Below are positions 1-6,188 of a DNA stretch of 9,763 nucleotides, piece by piece. The position numbers and the translations under genes were made by a program. The notes beneath the pieces are model-generated. The model worked only from the letters and a program-made list of their open reading frames with translations. It was not told where the DNA came from and did no database searches. The stretch spans positions 1-9,763 of the forward strand of contig JAGBGB010000203.1 of the NCBI GenBank assembly GCA_017936205.1, written 5' to 3'. This stretch comes from Oscillospiraceae bacterium (GTDB lineage: Bacteria; Bacillota; Clostridia; Oscillospirales; Oscillospiraceae). How positions within the stretch are numbered: the first letter of the stretch is position 1; each line of letters starts with the position of its first letter.

Positions 1-13
1 AAAACCTTTACAG

Positions 14-73
14 GCTGGACAGCTCAAATCATCCAGCATGAGGTGGATCACTGTAATGGTGTCCTGATTTGAG
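14..73 (-). other. Inverted repeats directly after nagA (possible 3' structure)
   Basis: On the minus strand, CTCAAATCA directly follows the nagA stop codon and recurs as its exact reverse complement TGATTTGAG (plus positions 65-73 and 23-31). A second 6-bp stem, GCTGGA/TCCAGC (plus 14-19 and 32-37), has a 12-base loop that contains the 23-31 arm. The two stems could form alternative structures or an H-type pseudoknot. A short T run (minus-strand GGTTTT) follows at the window edge, so this may be an irregular terminator for nagA or the leader of the next gene. The repeats are seen directly; the function is a guess because the window ends here. Confidence 0.35.
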
Positions 74-1198
74 TTACAGCTTCTGACCTGCAAGGTATAC
101 CGCCGTGCGGTTCAGGTCCTCGTCGCACAGGATGAAGTCTGCAACCTTGCCGTCCGCAATGGAACCGACCTGATCCAGTGCACCGATCTGTCTTGCGGGA
201 TTGTAGGTAGCAGCACGGATGGCGTCCTCTCTGGGAATGCCGAAGCTTACTGCTCTGAGCATACATTCATAGAGGTCAATGGCAGAGCCTGCAATGGTGC
301 CGTCTGTCAATCTTGCCAAGCCGTTCTCAAGGAATACAGGCTGACCACCCAACTCATATTCTCCGTTGGGCATTCCGCAGCAGCGGAGACTGTCGGAAAC
401 CAGCACCATTCGTTCAGCTCCGAACAAGCGGAAGATCAGACGAACTCCGGCAGGGTGCACATGAAGACCATCGGAGATGATCTCCGCACTGACTCTTTCA
501 TCCTCGGAAGCAGCCGCAATAACGCCGGGCTTACGATGGTGAATGGGGGACATGGCGTTGAAGGTGTGGGTCAAATGAGTTACGCCTGCCTTAACACCTG
601 CAGCAGCTTCGTTATAATCTGCATCTGTGTGGGCGATGGAGACTGTACACAGCTCCTTCGCCTGCTCGATGAATTCCACGCTGCCGGGAAGCTCCGGAGC
701 TACATCTACAATGGCGATCAAGCCGCCGCAATCCTCATAGAGCTTTCGGAAGGCCTGGAAGTCGGGGTTGCGTAAATATGCCCCATTCTGGGCGCCCTTT
801 TTCTTCTCGGAGAAGAAGGGTCCTTCCATTTGAATGCCCCGAAGGACAGACACACCGGGAAGCTCTGCATCCACAAAGGTTCTGGCAGTGGCAAAGGCTT
901 TTCCCAGCACCTCATAGGGTAGGGTCATGGAGGCAGGAGCGAAGGAGGTGACACCCTGCTTTGCATAATAGGCTGCCATTTTGACCAAGCCCTCATAACT
1001 GCCATCGGAAAAGTCTTCGCCGGAATTTCCGTGAGTATGTACATCGATCAAGCCGGGGATGACAAAAGCCCCTTCCAGATCGATGGCATCTGCTTCATCA
1101 GCAGTAAGAACATTCACAAATTTACCATTCTGCACTTCAAATCCGCCTTTTTCAAAACGGAATTTCTCAGTGTAGATCATCGCATTTTTATATTTCAC
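74..1198 (-). CDS. nagA: N-acetylglucosamine-6-phosphate deacetylase
   Basis: The 374-residue cytoplasmic enzyme removes the acetyl group from N-acetylglucosamine-6-phosphate, giving glucosamine-6-phosphate and acetate. This feeds amino-sugar catabolism and cell-wall recycling. It belongs to the amidohydrolase superfamily. Visible landmarks are the PGLIDVHTHG metal motif (H54, H56), the metal-ligand glutamate in QMEGPF (E125), H190 in SIAHTD, THLTHTFNAM around 208-216, DGLHVHP (243-249), and the catalytic aspartate in VSDSL (D269). A GTIAGS motif and a terminal GSIADGKVADFI strand pair are also typical. Length matches the family (about 380). The frame stays open upstream to an ATG at 1282, but I chose the GTG at 1198 because GGAGGG lies 5 bases before it and the NagA-like N-terminal strand begins here; the upstream ATG has no such site and lies in the promoter region. 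No nagB is visible in the window. It is transcribed separately from the cupin gene, whose terminator lies upstream. Confidence 0.95.
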   Translation of the reverse strand: MKYKNAMIYTEKFRFEKGGFEVQNGKFVNVLTADEADAIDLEGAFVIPGLIDVHTHGNSGEDFSDGSYEGLVKMAAYYAKQGVTSFAPASMTLPYEVLGKAFATARTFVDAELPGVSVLRGIQMEGPFFSEKKKGAQNGAYLRNPDFQAFRKLYEDCGGLIAIVDVAPELPGSVEFIEQAKELCTVSIAHTDADYNEAAAGVKAGVTHLTHTFNAMSPIHHRKPGVIAAASEDERVSAEIISDGLHVHPAGVRLIFRLFGAERMVLVSDSLRCCGMPNGEYELGGQPVFLENGLARLTDGTIAGSAIDLYECMLRAVSFGIPREDAIRAATYNPARQIGALDQVGSIADGKVADFILCDEDLNRTAVYLAGQKL

Positions 1199-1203
1199 TT
1201 TAT

Positions 1204-1209
1204 CCCTCC
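1204..1209 (-). promoter_or_regulatory. Ribosome binding site fixing the GTG start of nagA
   Basis: The minus strand reads GGAGGG, then five bases, then GTG at 1198. This strong site decides the nagA start in favour of GTG over the upstream in-frame ATG at 1282 and the ATG six codons further in. Confidence 0.85.
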
Positions 1210-1239
1210 GTAACACACAGTGAAAATGATCTACTGCGA

Positions 1240-1268
1240 ATTTTACCTCTATTTTGTCAAAAAGTCTA
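1240..1268 (-). promoter_or_regulatory. Candidate sigma-A promoter of nagA
   Basis: The minus strand shows TAGACT (1263-1268), a 17-base spacer, and TAAAAT (1240-1245), giving 4/6 and 5/6 matches to the -35 and -10 consensus. It lies about 40 bases before the GTG start, downstream of the cupin terminator, which is where a separate nagA promoter is expected. A perfect TTGACA (1255-1260) also occurs inside the spacer but has no good -10 at 16-18 bases. Confidence 0.55.
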
Positions 1269-1346
1269 TGGTTTTTCTTCAAATGAGTGATTCATATAAA
1301 TTTTTCGTGGAAAAGGGACAATTGGGATCATTTGCGAAAAAGAAAA

Positions 1347-1398
1347 CAAAGACTCCGAAACAAGCCTTAGCTATTTATGGCTTCCTTCGGAGTCTTTG
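1347..1398 (-). terminator. Intrinsic terminator after the cupin gene
   Basis: A perfect 13-bp inverted repeat (CAAAGACTCCGAA / TTCGGAGTCTTTG) is extended inside by a 5-bp AAGCC/GGCTT stem. On the minus strand it starts 10 bases after the cupin stop codon and is followed by TTTTCTTTTT, a classic intrinsic terminator. The plus-strand exit also has a T-rich tract (TCTTTTTC), so it could work in both directions, although no plus-strand gene ends here. It insulates nagA from the upstream unit. Confidence 0.88.
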
Positions 1399-1408
1399 TC
1401 TTTTTCGA

Positions 1409-1735
1409 TTACTGCTGAGGAACTACGGCGAAGAAGATCAAATCTTCGGTACCCTGATTCATCAGAGTGTGTGTTTGCCCCTTGGGGCAATAGTGACACT
1501 GTCCTGCGGTGAGGATCTCTTCCTTGCCCTCTAAAACAGCAGTGCCTACACCGGAGAGAATGAAGATGATCTCAGAAGATGTGTCATGGCAGTGCAGACC
1601 AATGGAGGAACCGGGAACCAGTCTCCCACGCATAATGCGATTGCAATCGTCATTGAACATCTTTACGGCGAAGGAGCCTTCTCCGCCCTTGAAGTTGGGC
1701 ATTACAGCCTCCTGCATAGTATGAAAATCAATCAT
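1409..1735 (-). CDS. Small single-domain cupin protein
   Basis: The 108-residue protein is essentially one cupin_2 beta-barrel. Motif 1 runs from about 42 to 62 with H48, H50 and E55 (GLHCHDTSSE...G); motif 2 runs from 78 to 91 with GQCHYCPKGQTH and H89. These give the usual 3-His/1-Glu metal site. Cysteines 49, 80 and 83 sit next to the metal ligands, which is uncommon and could shift metal preference or redox sensitivity (inference). Family members include dioxygenases, isomerases and sugar- or metal-sensing proteins, so the substrate cannot be told from sequence. AGAGG lies 8 bases before the ATG. It sits 72 bases downstream of a metal permease gene with no clear terminator between them, so it may be the last gene of that unit; a separate weak promoter in the gap is not excluded. 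Confidence 0.85.
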   Translation of the reverse strand: MIDFHTMQEAVMPNFKGGEGSFAVKMFNDDCNRIMRGRLVPGSSIGLHCHDTSSEIIFILSGVGTAVLEGKEEILTAGQCHYCPKGQTHTLMNQGTEDLIFFAVVPQQ

Positions 1736-1807
1736 AGTTAAATCCTCTTTCTTTTTAAATTTTTGATCAGTGATCCGATCTGTGTATTATGAGCAAAATA
1801 GGCTTCC

Positions 1808-2728
1808 TCAGAAGAAGCAGGACAGAAGCATGCCTACAGCAGCACTGAGTAGGAAAAGACTTGCGGTGATGATCAAATTCTCCCTGCGATTCCGATTGCT
1901 GCGGAACAGTACAATGAGACCGATCCCTGCATTGGACAGCAGACCGGCAAAGAGACCGCCGATGCCGATGATGCCACTGAGGTAGCTACGGGTCAGAATT
2001 ACGGATACAGAGCAGTTGGGGATCAGCCCGAAGAGTGCCAACAGGGTCACGCCGATCACAGGCTGCGCCAGGATGGAGCCGGACAGCTTCTCAACACCAA
2101 TGAAGGCGAATGCCAGGTTCAGGACCAGATTGACCACAATGAGCATAGCTGCGATCTTCAGGGTATGCATCAGGGCAGATCGGGAGGCAGAGAGAATGGG
2201 GTGGCCTTCCTCCTCACAGTGGCAGTGCTCTCGCTGGCAGAAGCTCTGAATGTCTTTGCCCGGGCGGATCACCTTCTTCAGCAGAAGGTCAGCCAAATAG
2301 CCTAAGGCAATACCTAAGAATGCCTTCCCACCGAGGATCCAAAGCACGGTTTTCACAGACACACTGCGATCTGTCAGAGCAGACAGCAGAATAGGCAGCA
2401 TTTCATCGGAGGTGGAGAAGAATACTGCCAGCATGGTGCCAACAGTTACGGAGCCGGTTGCAAAGAGTGTCGCTGCAGCACCGGAGATCCCACACTGGGG
2501 GATCACACCCAGCAAGCCACCTAATAGGGGACCGGCTTTCCGAGAATAGCCGCGAAGAATGTCTTCGTTCAGTCGTTTGCTGTTTTCCAGCAGCTCCATT
2601 GCGAAATAGGCGACCAGAAGTATGGGAATGCTCCATAAGCTATCCCGGAGTGCATCGATCCCTGCATCCTTCAGGATCTCCCAGAAGCTTCCGCTATGGT
2701 CATGAATTCCATGTAATAATAAGTTCAA
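1808..2728 (-). CDS. Putative heavy-metal/manganese efflux permease (ArsP_2-like, PF11449 type)
   Basis: The 306-residue polytopic membrane protein resembles the family called 'putative manganese transporter' or '10TM heavy-metal exporter'. It has two similar halves, each with a GxIPxC-type motif: LLGVIPQCGISG (72-83, C79) and LFGLIPNCSVS (232-242, C239), suggesting an internal duplication. Hydrophobic segments lie at about 31-47, 66-90, 95-117, 126-150, 186-211, 218-240, 250-275 and 284-305. Between the halves is a hydrophilic loop, with C164, H168, C169, H170, C171 and H176 next to three glutamates, that looks able to bind metal. The N-terminus is also His-rich (H6, H9, H11). The start is TTG at 2728, supported by AGAGGTG 8 bases upstream; no better ATG exists nearby. 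It begins 15 bases after the DUF4015-like gene, so the two are almost certainly cotranscribed. The family assignment is from memory of these motifs; the transported ion is unproven. Confidence 0.8.
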   Translation of the reverse strand: MNLLLHGIHDHSGSFWEILKDAGIDALRDSLWSIPILLVAYFAMELLENSKRLNEDILRGYSRKAGPLLGGLLGVIPQCGISGAAATLFATGSVTVGTMLAVFFSTSDEMLPILLSALTDRSVSVKTVLWILGGKAFLGIALGYLADLLLKKVIRPGKDIQSFCQREHCHCEEEGHPILSASRSALMHTLKIAAMLIVVNLVLNLAFAFIGVEKLSGSILAQPVIGVTLLALFGLIPNCSVSVILTRSYLSGIIGIGGLFAGLLSNAGIGLIVLFRSNRNRRENLIITASLFLLSAAVGMLLSCFF

Positions 2729-2736
2729 AATAAGTA

Positions 2737-2743
2737 CACCTCT
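2737..2743 (-). promoter_or_regulatory. Ribosome binding site for the TTG start of the permease
   Basis: The minus strand reads AGAGGTG immediately after the upstream gene's TAA, then eight bases, then TTG. Its strength and spacing make the TTG at 2728 the best start. Confidence 0.75.
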
Positions 2744-3757
2744 TTAGGATTCAGTCATTAGGGGTCTGAGAACTGCCTGATTCTCGAATCTGGCATCACG
2801 AGAGCTGGACAGGAAGACCAGTTCCTGCACAGTTTCCAGATTTTTATAGGCATTGACATAGCGCTCAACCTGAGAGCCATCTACATTGGGAACATATACT
2901 CTGCCACCTGCTACGGGGAATTCCATGGATTCTGTTACAATGGAAACGGTGGTTTCACTCTTGGAGAACAGGTCGTTGATCTGCGTGGCAGCTTCTTTGA
3001 GTACCTCGGACTTACTCTTATCGGAGCCGTAGGTATAATTGTCGCCCTCGGGGAAGGTGAAACTGGTGAAGCATACCTCCATAAATCCCTTATCCGCAAG
3101 CTCTCTGACCAGCTGCATCAGGTGGGAGAGTACTGTGGAATTGGAGGGATCCAGCCAGTAGCAGCCACGGCTATCCATCCAGCCGTAGCCCCCCGGCTGA
3201 CGGAGACAGAGGGTGTCGTTTTCCACTACGAAGGCACGATCCGGGAATGCGGGGATGGAAGCGATCATGTAGAAGCCGCTGTCCTTCAGATAGGTCAGAA
3301 GCTGATCCACGGCGGCAATATCAATGCCCTCAGGATAATTAGAGTCGGCATAATTGCTGGTATAATAGAAATTACCGAAGTCACTCTTCAGCTCGATCAG
3401 AACTGCTCCCGGCTCTTCGATCTGCTTTACCAGCTCGGTGACCTTGTCGATCTCCTTGAGCATGGCTGTGGTAATGTATACACCCCCGATCTCTGAAATA
3501 CGGGCAGCTGAAACTGTACCCTCCTGCACCTCTACGATGGGATTGAGAATGGTGGGTCTGGGCTTCGCTTCTGAGTTTTCTGCCTGGATCTGAAGCTCTT
3601 CTGCCCCTAAGTGGGCACCGTCTCTGTCATATAGGATCAGACTGTCTGCATAGACCAGAATCAGGATCCCTACCAGCACCAGTACACCCAAAGAAATAAG
3701 GAGAAAACGACCTGTTTTTCTCAATCGAACCTTATTACGATAACGAATTCGAAGCAT
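2744..3757 (-). CDS. Membrane-anchored DUF4015-like (putative glycoside hydrolase) TIM-barrel protein
   Basis: The 337-residue protein begins with a basic cytoplasmic stretch (about 1-17) and one transmembrane helix (about 18-37) without an obvious cleavage site, so the rest should be anchored outside the cell. Residues about 90-265 resemble the DUF4015 barrel: GGVYITTA (91-98), a VLIELKSDFG strand (119-128), YMIASIPAFPDR (163-174), GGYGWMDSRGCYWLDP (189-204) and GFMEVCFTSFTFPEG (224-238). In the family as I remember it, the last motif is close to FDYxRFP. Here the Asp and Arg are both Thr, and ARI is ASI, so hydrolase activity is doubtful; it may be a binding or structural wall protein. The start is well set by AAAGGAG 7 bases before the ATG. 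It lies 15 bases after prmA and 15 before the permease, the middle of a tight operon. Confidence 0.7.
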   Translation of the reverse strand: MLRIRYRNKVRLRKTGRFLLISLGVLVLVGILILVYADSLILYDRDGAHLGAEELQIQAENSEAKPRPTILNPIVEVQEGTVSAARISEIGGVYITTAMLKEIDKVTELVKQIEEPGAVLIELKSDFGNFYYTSNYADSNYPEGIDIAAVDQLLTYLKDSGFYMIASIPAFPDRAFVVENDTLCLRQPGGYGWMDSRGCYWLDPSNSTVLSHLMQLVRELADKGFMEVCFTSFTFPEGDNYTYGSDKSKSEVLKEAATQINDLFSKSETTVSIVTESMEFPVAGGRVYVPNVDGSQVERYVNAYKNLETVQELVFLSSSRDARFENQAVLRPLMTES

Positions 3758-3772
3758 ATAGTGGCTCCTTTC

Positions 3773-4747
3773 TTAGGATTCTTTCCCTTTTGCTACCAGA
3801 CAGCACCACTCTTCGGTGCGTTCGCAGTCGGTGATCTGTAGACCTGCGGCTTCCAAAGCCCGGCGAACTTCGGCTTCTCGTTCCCGTAGAATGCCGGAGC
3901 ACAGGAAGCTGGCATTAGGGCGGAGGAAGGCAGGAACCACAGGAGCAAGAGCTACCAGAACACCTGCCACAATATTGGCGCAGACCAGATCGTAGCCTCC
4001 TGCTGCCAGTCGTTCCATGGTCTGTCGATCCTCGATCACATTGCCGGTACAGGCAGAGAATTGGGGAGCTGTGAAGCCGTTGCGTGCGGCGTTCTCTGTG
4101 GCAATATGCTCTGCAGCTGGGTCAATATCAATGCCTACGGCGCTGGCTGCACCTAAGCGAAGGGCACAAATAGACAGGATGCCGCTGCCGCTTCCTAAGT
4201 CCGCAACTCGTTCACCACCTTGTACAAGGCGTTCCAGAGCACGCATGCACATCTGGGTAGAATCATGGGCACCTGTGCCAAAGGTCAGACCCAGATCCAG
4301 GATCACAGGCAAGCGACCCCCTGTATCCTCTACGCGGATCCACTGAGGAACCACAAGGAGTTTCTCACCTACGGGGAGAGGGCGATAGTGCTTCTTCCAG
4401 GAGTTTTCCCAATCCTCCTGAGGAACATTCTCCAGAGCGATGGTCAGCTCGCCAAATTCACATGCAGGGTAGCGGGAAGGGAGCTCCTGCAGAAGCTGTT
4501 GCAGCAGGGGAAGCTGCTGTTGCGCCTGCGCCTCTTCCAGATACAAACGTACTTGGGAGAGAGTCTGCATTTTTTCACTCAGATCCTCATCTACATAATC
4601 CCAGTAATCCCGGGAGTCTTCTAAGAATGCCTCGAACTGCTCGTGGTCCTCTACTACAAAGCTGTCGAAGCCCGATTCTGTTAATTCCGCACACAGGAGA
4701 TCTACACCCTGAGACACGGTTCTGATCGTTAATTCCAACCATTCCAT
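3773..4747 (-). CDS. prmA: Ribosomal protein L11 methyltransferase
   Basis: The 324-residue cytoplasmic enzyme uses S-adenosylmethionine to trimethylate amino groups of ribosomal protein L11. The N-terminal substrate-recognition domain (about 1-105) contains DYWDYVDEDL. A linker with NSWKKHYRPLPVGEKL (115-130) leads to the Rossmann methyltransferase domain. Diagnostic motifs are FGTGAHDST (156-164), the SAM-binding DLGSGSGIL (183-191), GIDIDP (205-210) and CANIVAGVL (257-265). FGTGAHDST departs slightly from the more usual FGTGxHxTT (Ser for Thr), which is conservative. The length is slightly above the ~293-320 common for the family. The ATG at 4747 is the only reasonable start, though its Shine-Dalgarno (GGGAAG) is 10 bases away and weak. 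It is the first gene of the leftward unit and is divergent from yfmF. Confidence 0.95.
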   Translation of the reverse strand: MEWLELTIRTVSQGVDLLCAELTESGFDSFVVEDHEQFEAFLEDSRDYWDYVDEDLSEKMQTLSQVRLYLEEAQAQQQLPLLQQLLQELPSRYPACEFGELTIALENVPQEDWENSWKKHYRPLPVGEKLLVVPQWIRVEDTGGRLPVILDLGLTFGTGAHDSTQMCMRALERLVQGGERVADLGSGSGILSICALRLGAASAVGIDIDPAAEHIATENAARNGFTAPQFSACTGNVIEDRQTMERLAAGGYDLVCANIVAGVLVALAPVVPAFLRPNASFLCSGILREREAEVRRALEAAGLQITDCERTEEWCCLVAKGKES

Positions 4748-4804
4748 GTTCTATGAACTTCCCTTTCTTCGTTCTTATTTCAAGTACATATATGAAACAC
4801 CCTC

Positions 4805-4833
4805 ATTCTACTAAATATCTCAGTAAAAAACAA
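4805..4833 (-). promoter_or_regulatory. Candidate promoter of the prmA unit
   Basis: On the minus strand, TTGTTT (4828-4833), a 17-base spacer and TAGAAT (4805-4810) fit a sigma-A promoter with 3/6 and 5/6 matches. It lies about 60 bases before the prmA ATG in an AT-rich divergent intergenic region. Confidence 0.5.
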
Positions 4834-4852
4834 GCAATATTTTTGAAAACTC

Positions 4853-4880
4853 TTTCTTTTCCAAAAAAATCGTGTATAAT
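4853..4880 (+). promoter_or_regulatory. Candidate promoter of the yfmF-yfmH-lgt operon
   Basis: A perfect TATAAT (4875-4880) is preceded at 16 bases by a weak -35, TTTCTT (4853-4858). Predicted transcription would begin near 4887, giving a leader of about 40 bases before the TTG start at 4926. No terminator lies between it and yfmF. Confidence 0.55.
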
Positions 4881-4910
4881 ATAAGGGAGACAAGCTCGCA
4901 ATCACATTTG

Positions 4911-4916
4911 AAAGGA
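4911..4916 (+). promoter_or_regulatory. Ribosome binding site for the TTG start of yfmF
   Basis: AAAGGA is followed by nine bases and then TTG at 4926. This supports TTG rather than the GTG at 4872, which overlaps the -10 element and would lie upstream of the transcript start. Confidence 0.7.
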
Positions 4917-4925
4917 CGACACTCT

Positions 4926-6188
4926 TTGACCACCAATATTCTCATTGCTCCCGGTGTCACGCTGAGGGCTTTGCAAAGTCTTAAATTTAAAACCGGCTGT
5001 TTCAGTGTAAATTTTCTGCGACAGCATAATAAAGAGAACGCTGCATTGGATGCACTGCTGCCCAGTGTGCTTCTGAGAGGCTCTGAGCGGTATCCGGACA
5101 TGCAGCAGATATCCATGTATCTGGATGGACTCTATGGAGCTACCTTTGGAACGCTGGTTCGCCAGAAGGGAGAAGCCAAGCTCTTTGGCTTCTATGGAGA
5201 CTTTTTGGAGGATTGCTTTGTACCTGACGGAAATGTTTTTAGTGGTATGATGGACTTCTTAGATCAGATTTTGTACCATCCTTATACAGAGGACGGCTGC
5301 TTCTGCCACGCTTATGTAGAAGGGGAAAAGCGGAACCTGATCAACGCACTGGAAGCCTCTATGAATGATAAGCGCAGCTATGCTGTCAATCAGATGCTCC
5401 GTCATATGTGCGAGGGAGAGGATTACGGACTGCCCCGTCTCGGAACCGTAGAGGATGTAGAGAAAATCACACCTCAGCTCCTGTGGGAGCACTACGAGAA
5501 GAGCCTCCGAGATTGCCGCATTGAGATTTTTTATTGTGGTCGCATGAGCCCCCAAGAGGCTGCGGAGAGATTTACACCGATTTTCGCCCATCGACAGGAT
5601 AAGGTATGGGAACAGACCTATACCGAGGTGATCCGTGCAGCAGAGGAGACTCGTGAGATCAGTGAAGCAATGGATGTGACCCAAGGGAAGTTGGTTATAG
5701 GCTTCCGTACAGGCATTCTCAGTAATGATCCGGATTATGCTGCCTTGGCATTGTTAAACACGGTTTTCGGTAGCGGCATGACCAGCAAGCTGTTTCTGAA
5801 TGTGCGAGAAAAGAGATCCCTGTGCTATTATGCTTACTCTAACTTCGACAGATACAAGGGAATCCTGCTGATCAGTTCCGGTATCGCCTCGGAGAAGTAC
5901 GAGATCGCTAAGGCTGCGATCTTAGAGGAGCTGGAAGCTTGCAGGCGAGGGGAAATCTCACAAGAGGAGCTGGAAACTGCCAAAACACAGCTCTTGTCTG
6001 CGCTTCGTGCCGCTATGGATACACCCAATCGCTTGGATGACTTCTTTGTGGGGCAGGCGATCGTTCCTACAGCGGATATTCCGGAGCAGATGGAGCAGAT
6101 CAAGGCAGTGACCACGGAGCAGCTTGCGGCGGTGGCTCGCCGTTTGAGTATGGATACGATTTACTTTTTAAAGGGGGAAGTACAATGA
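4926..6188 (+). CDS. M16-family protein YfmF-like (EF-P 5-aminopentanol modification-associated; no zinc motif)
   Basis: The 420-residue cytoplasmic M16 (pitrilysin-like) protein has two homologous halves. The N-terminal half shows FKTGCFSVNFLR (21-32), then ALLPSVLLRGSERYPD (43-58) where active M16 enzymes carry HxxEH; this one has no such motif and should be the non-catalytic partner. LDGLYGATFGTLVRQKGE (66-83) is typical of YfmF. The C-terminal half has GSGMTSKLFLNVREKRSLCYY (282-302), matching the conserved Arg/Tyr region of M16 subunits. Public annotation links YfmF/YfmH to EF-P 5-aminopentanol modification in Bacillus-type bacteria; their actual substrate is unclear to me. The start is TTG with AAAGGA 9 bases upstream, giving the family's length of about 425. 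The stop codon overlaps the yfmH start (ATGA), as expected for subunits made together. Confidence 0.88.
   Translation: MTTNILIAPGVTLRALQSLKFKTGCFSVNFLRQHNKENAALDALLPSVLLRGSERYPDMQQISMYLDGLYGATFGTLVRQKGEAKLFGFYGDFLEDCFVPDGNVFSGMMDFLDQILYHPYTEDGCFCHAYVEGEKRNLINALEASMNDKRSYAVNQMLRHMCEGEDYGLPRLGTVEDVEKITPQLLWEHYEKSLRDCRIEIFYCGRMSPQEAAERFTPIFAHRQDKVWEQTYTEVIRAAEETREISEAMDVTQGKLVIGFRTGILSNDPDYAALALLNTVFGSGMTSKLFLNVREKRSLCYYAYSNFDRYKGILLISSGIASEKYEIAKAAILEELEACRRGEISQEELETAKTQLLSALRAAMDTPNRLDDFFVGQAIVPTADIPEQMEQIKAVTTEQLAAVARRLSMDTIYFLKGEVQ

Noticed and set aside
455..775. 106-codon plus-strand frame inside nagA
   Set aside because: It is antisense to a clear NagA frame with catalytic motifs and has no recognisable domain.
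1199..1282. N-terminal extension of NagA to an ATG at 1282
   Set aside because: It would cover the promoter; the GTG at 1198 has an ideal ribosome site and matches family length.
1220..1534. 104-codon plus-strand frame across the nagA upstream region and the cupin gene
   Set aside because: It runs through a strong terminator and the antisense of the cupin; nothing recognisable.
3122..3496. 124-codon plus-strand frame inside the DUF4015-like gene
   Set aside because: Shadow of the minus-strand gene; no ribosome site or family likeness.
4220..4624. 134-codon plus-strand frame inside prmA
   Set aside because: It is antisense to a well-supported methyltransferase; composition reflects the other strand's codon use.
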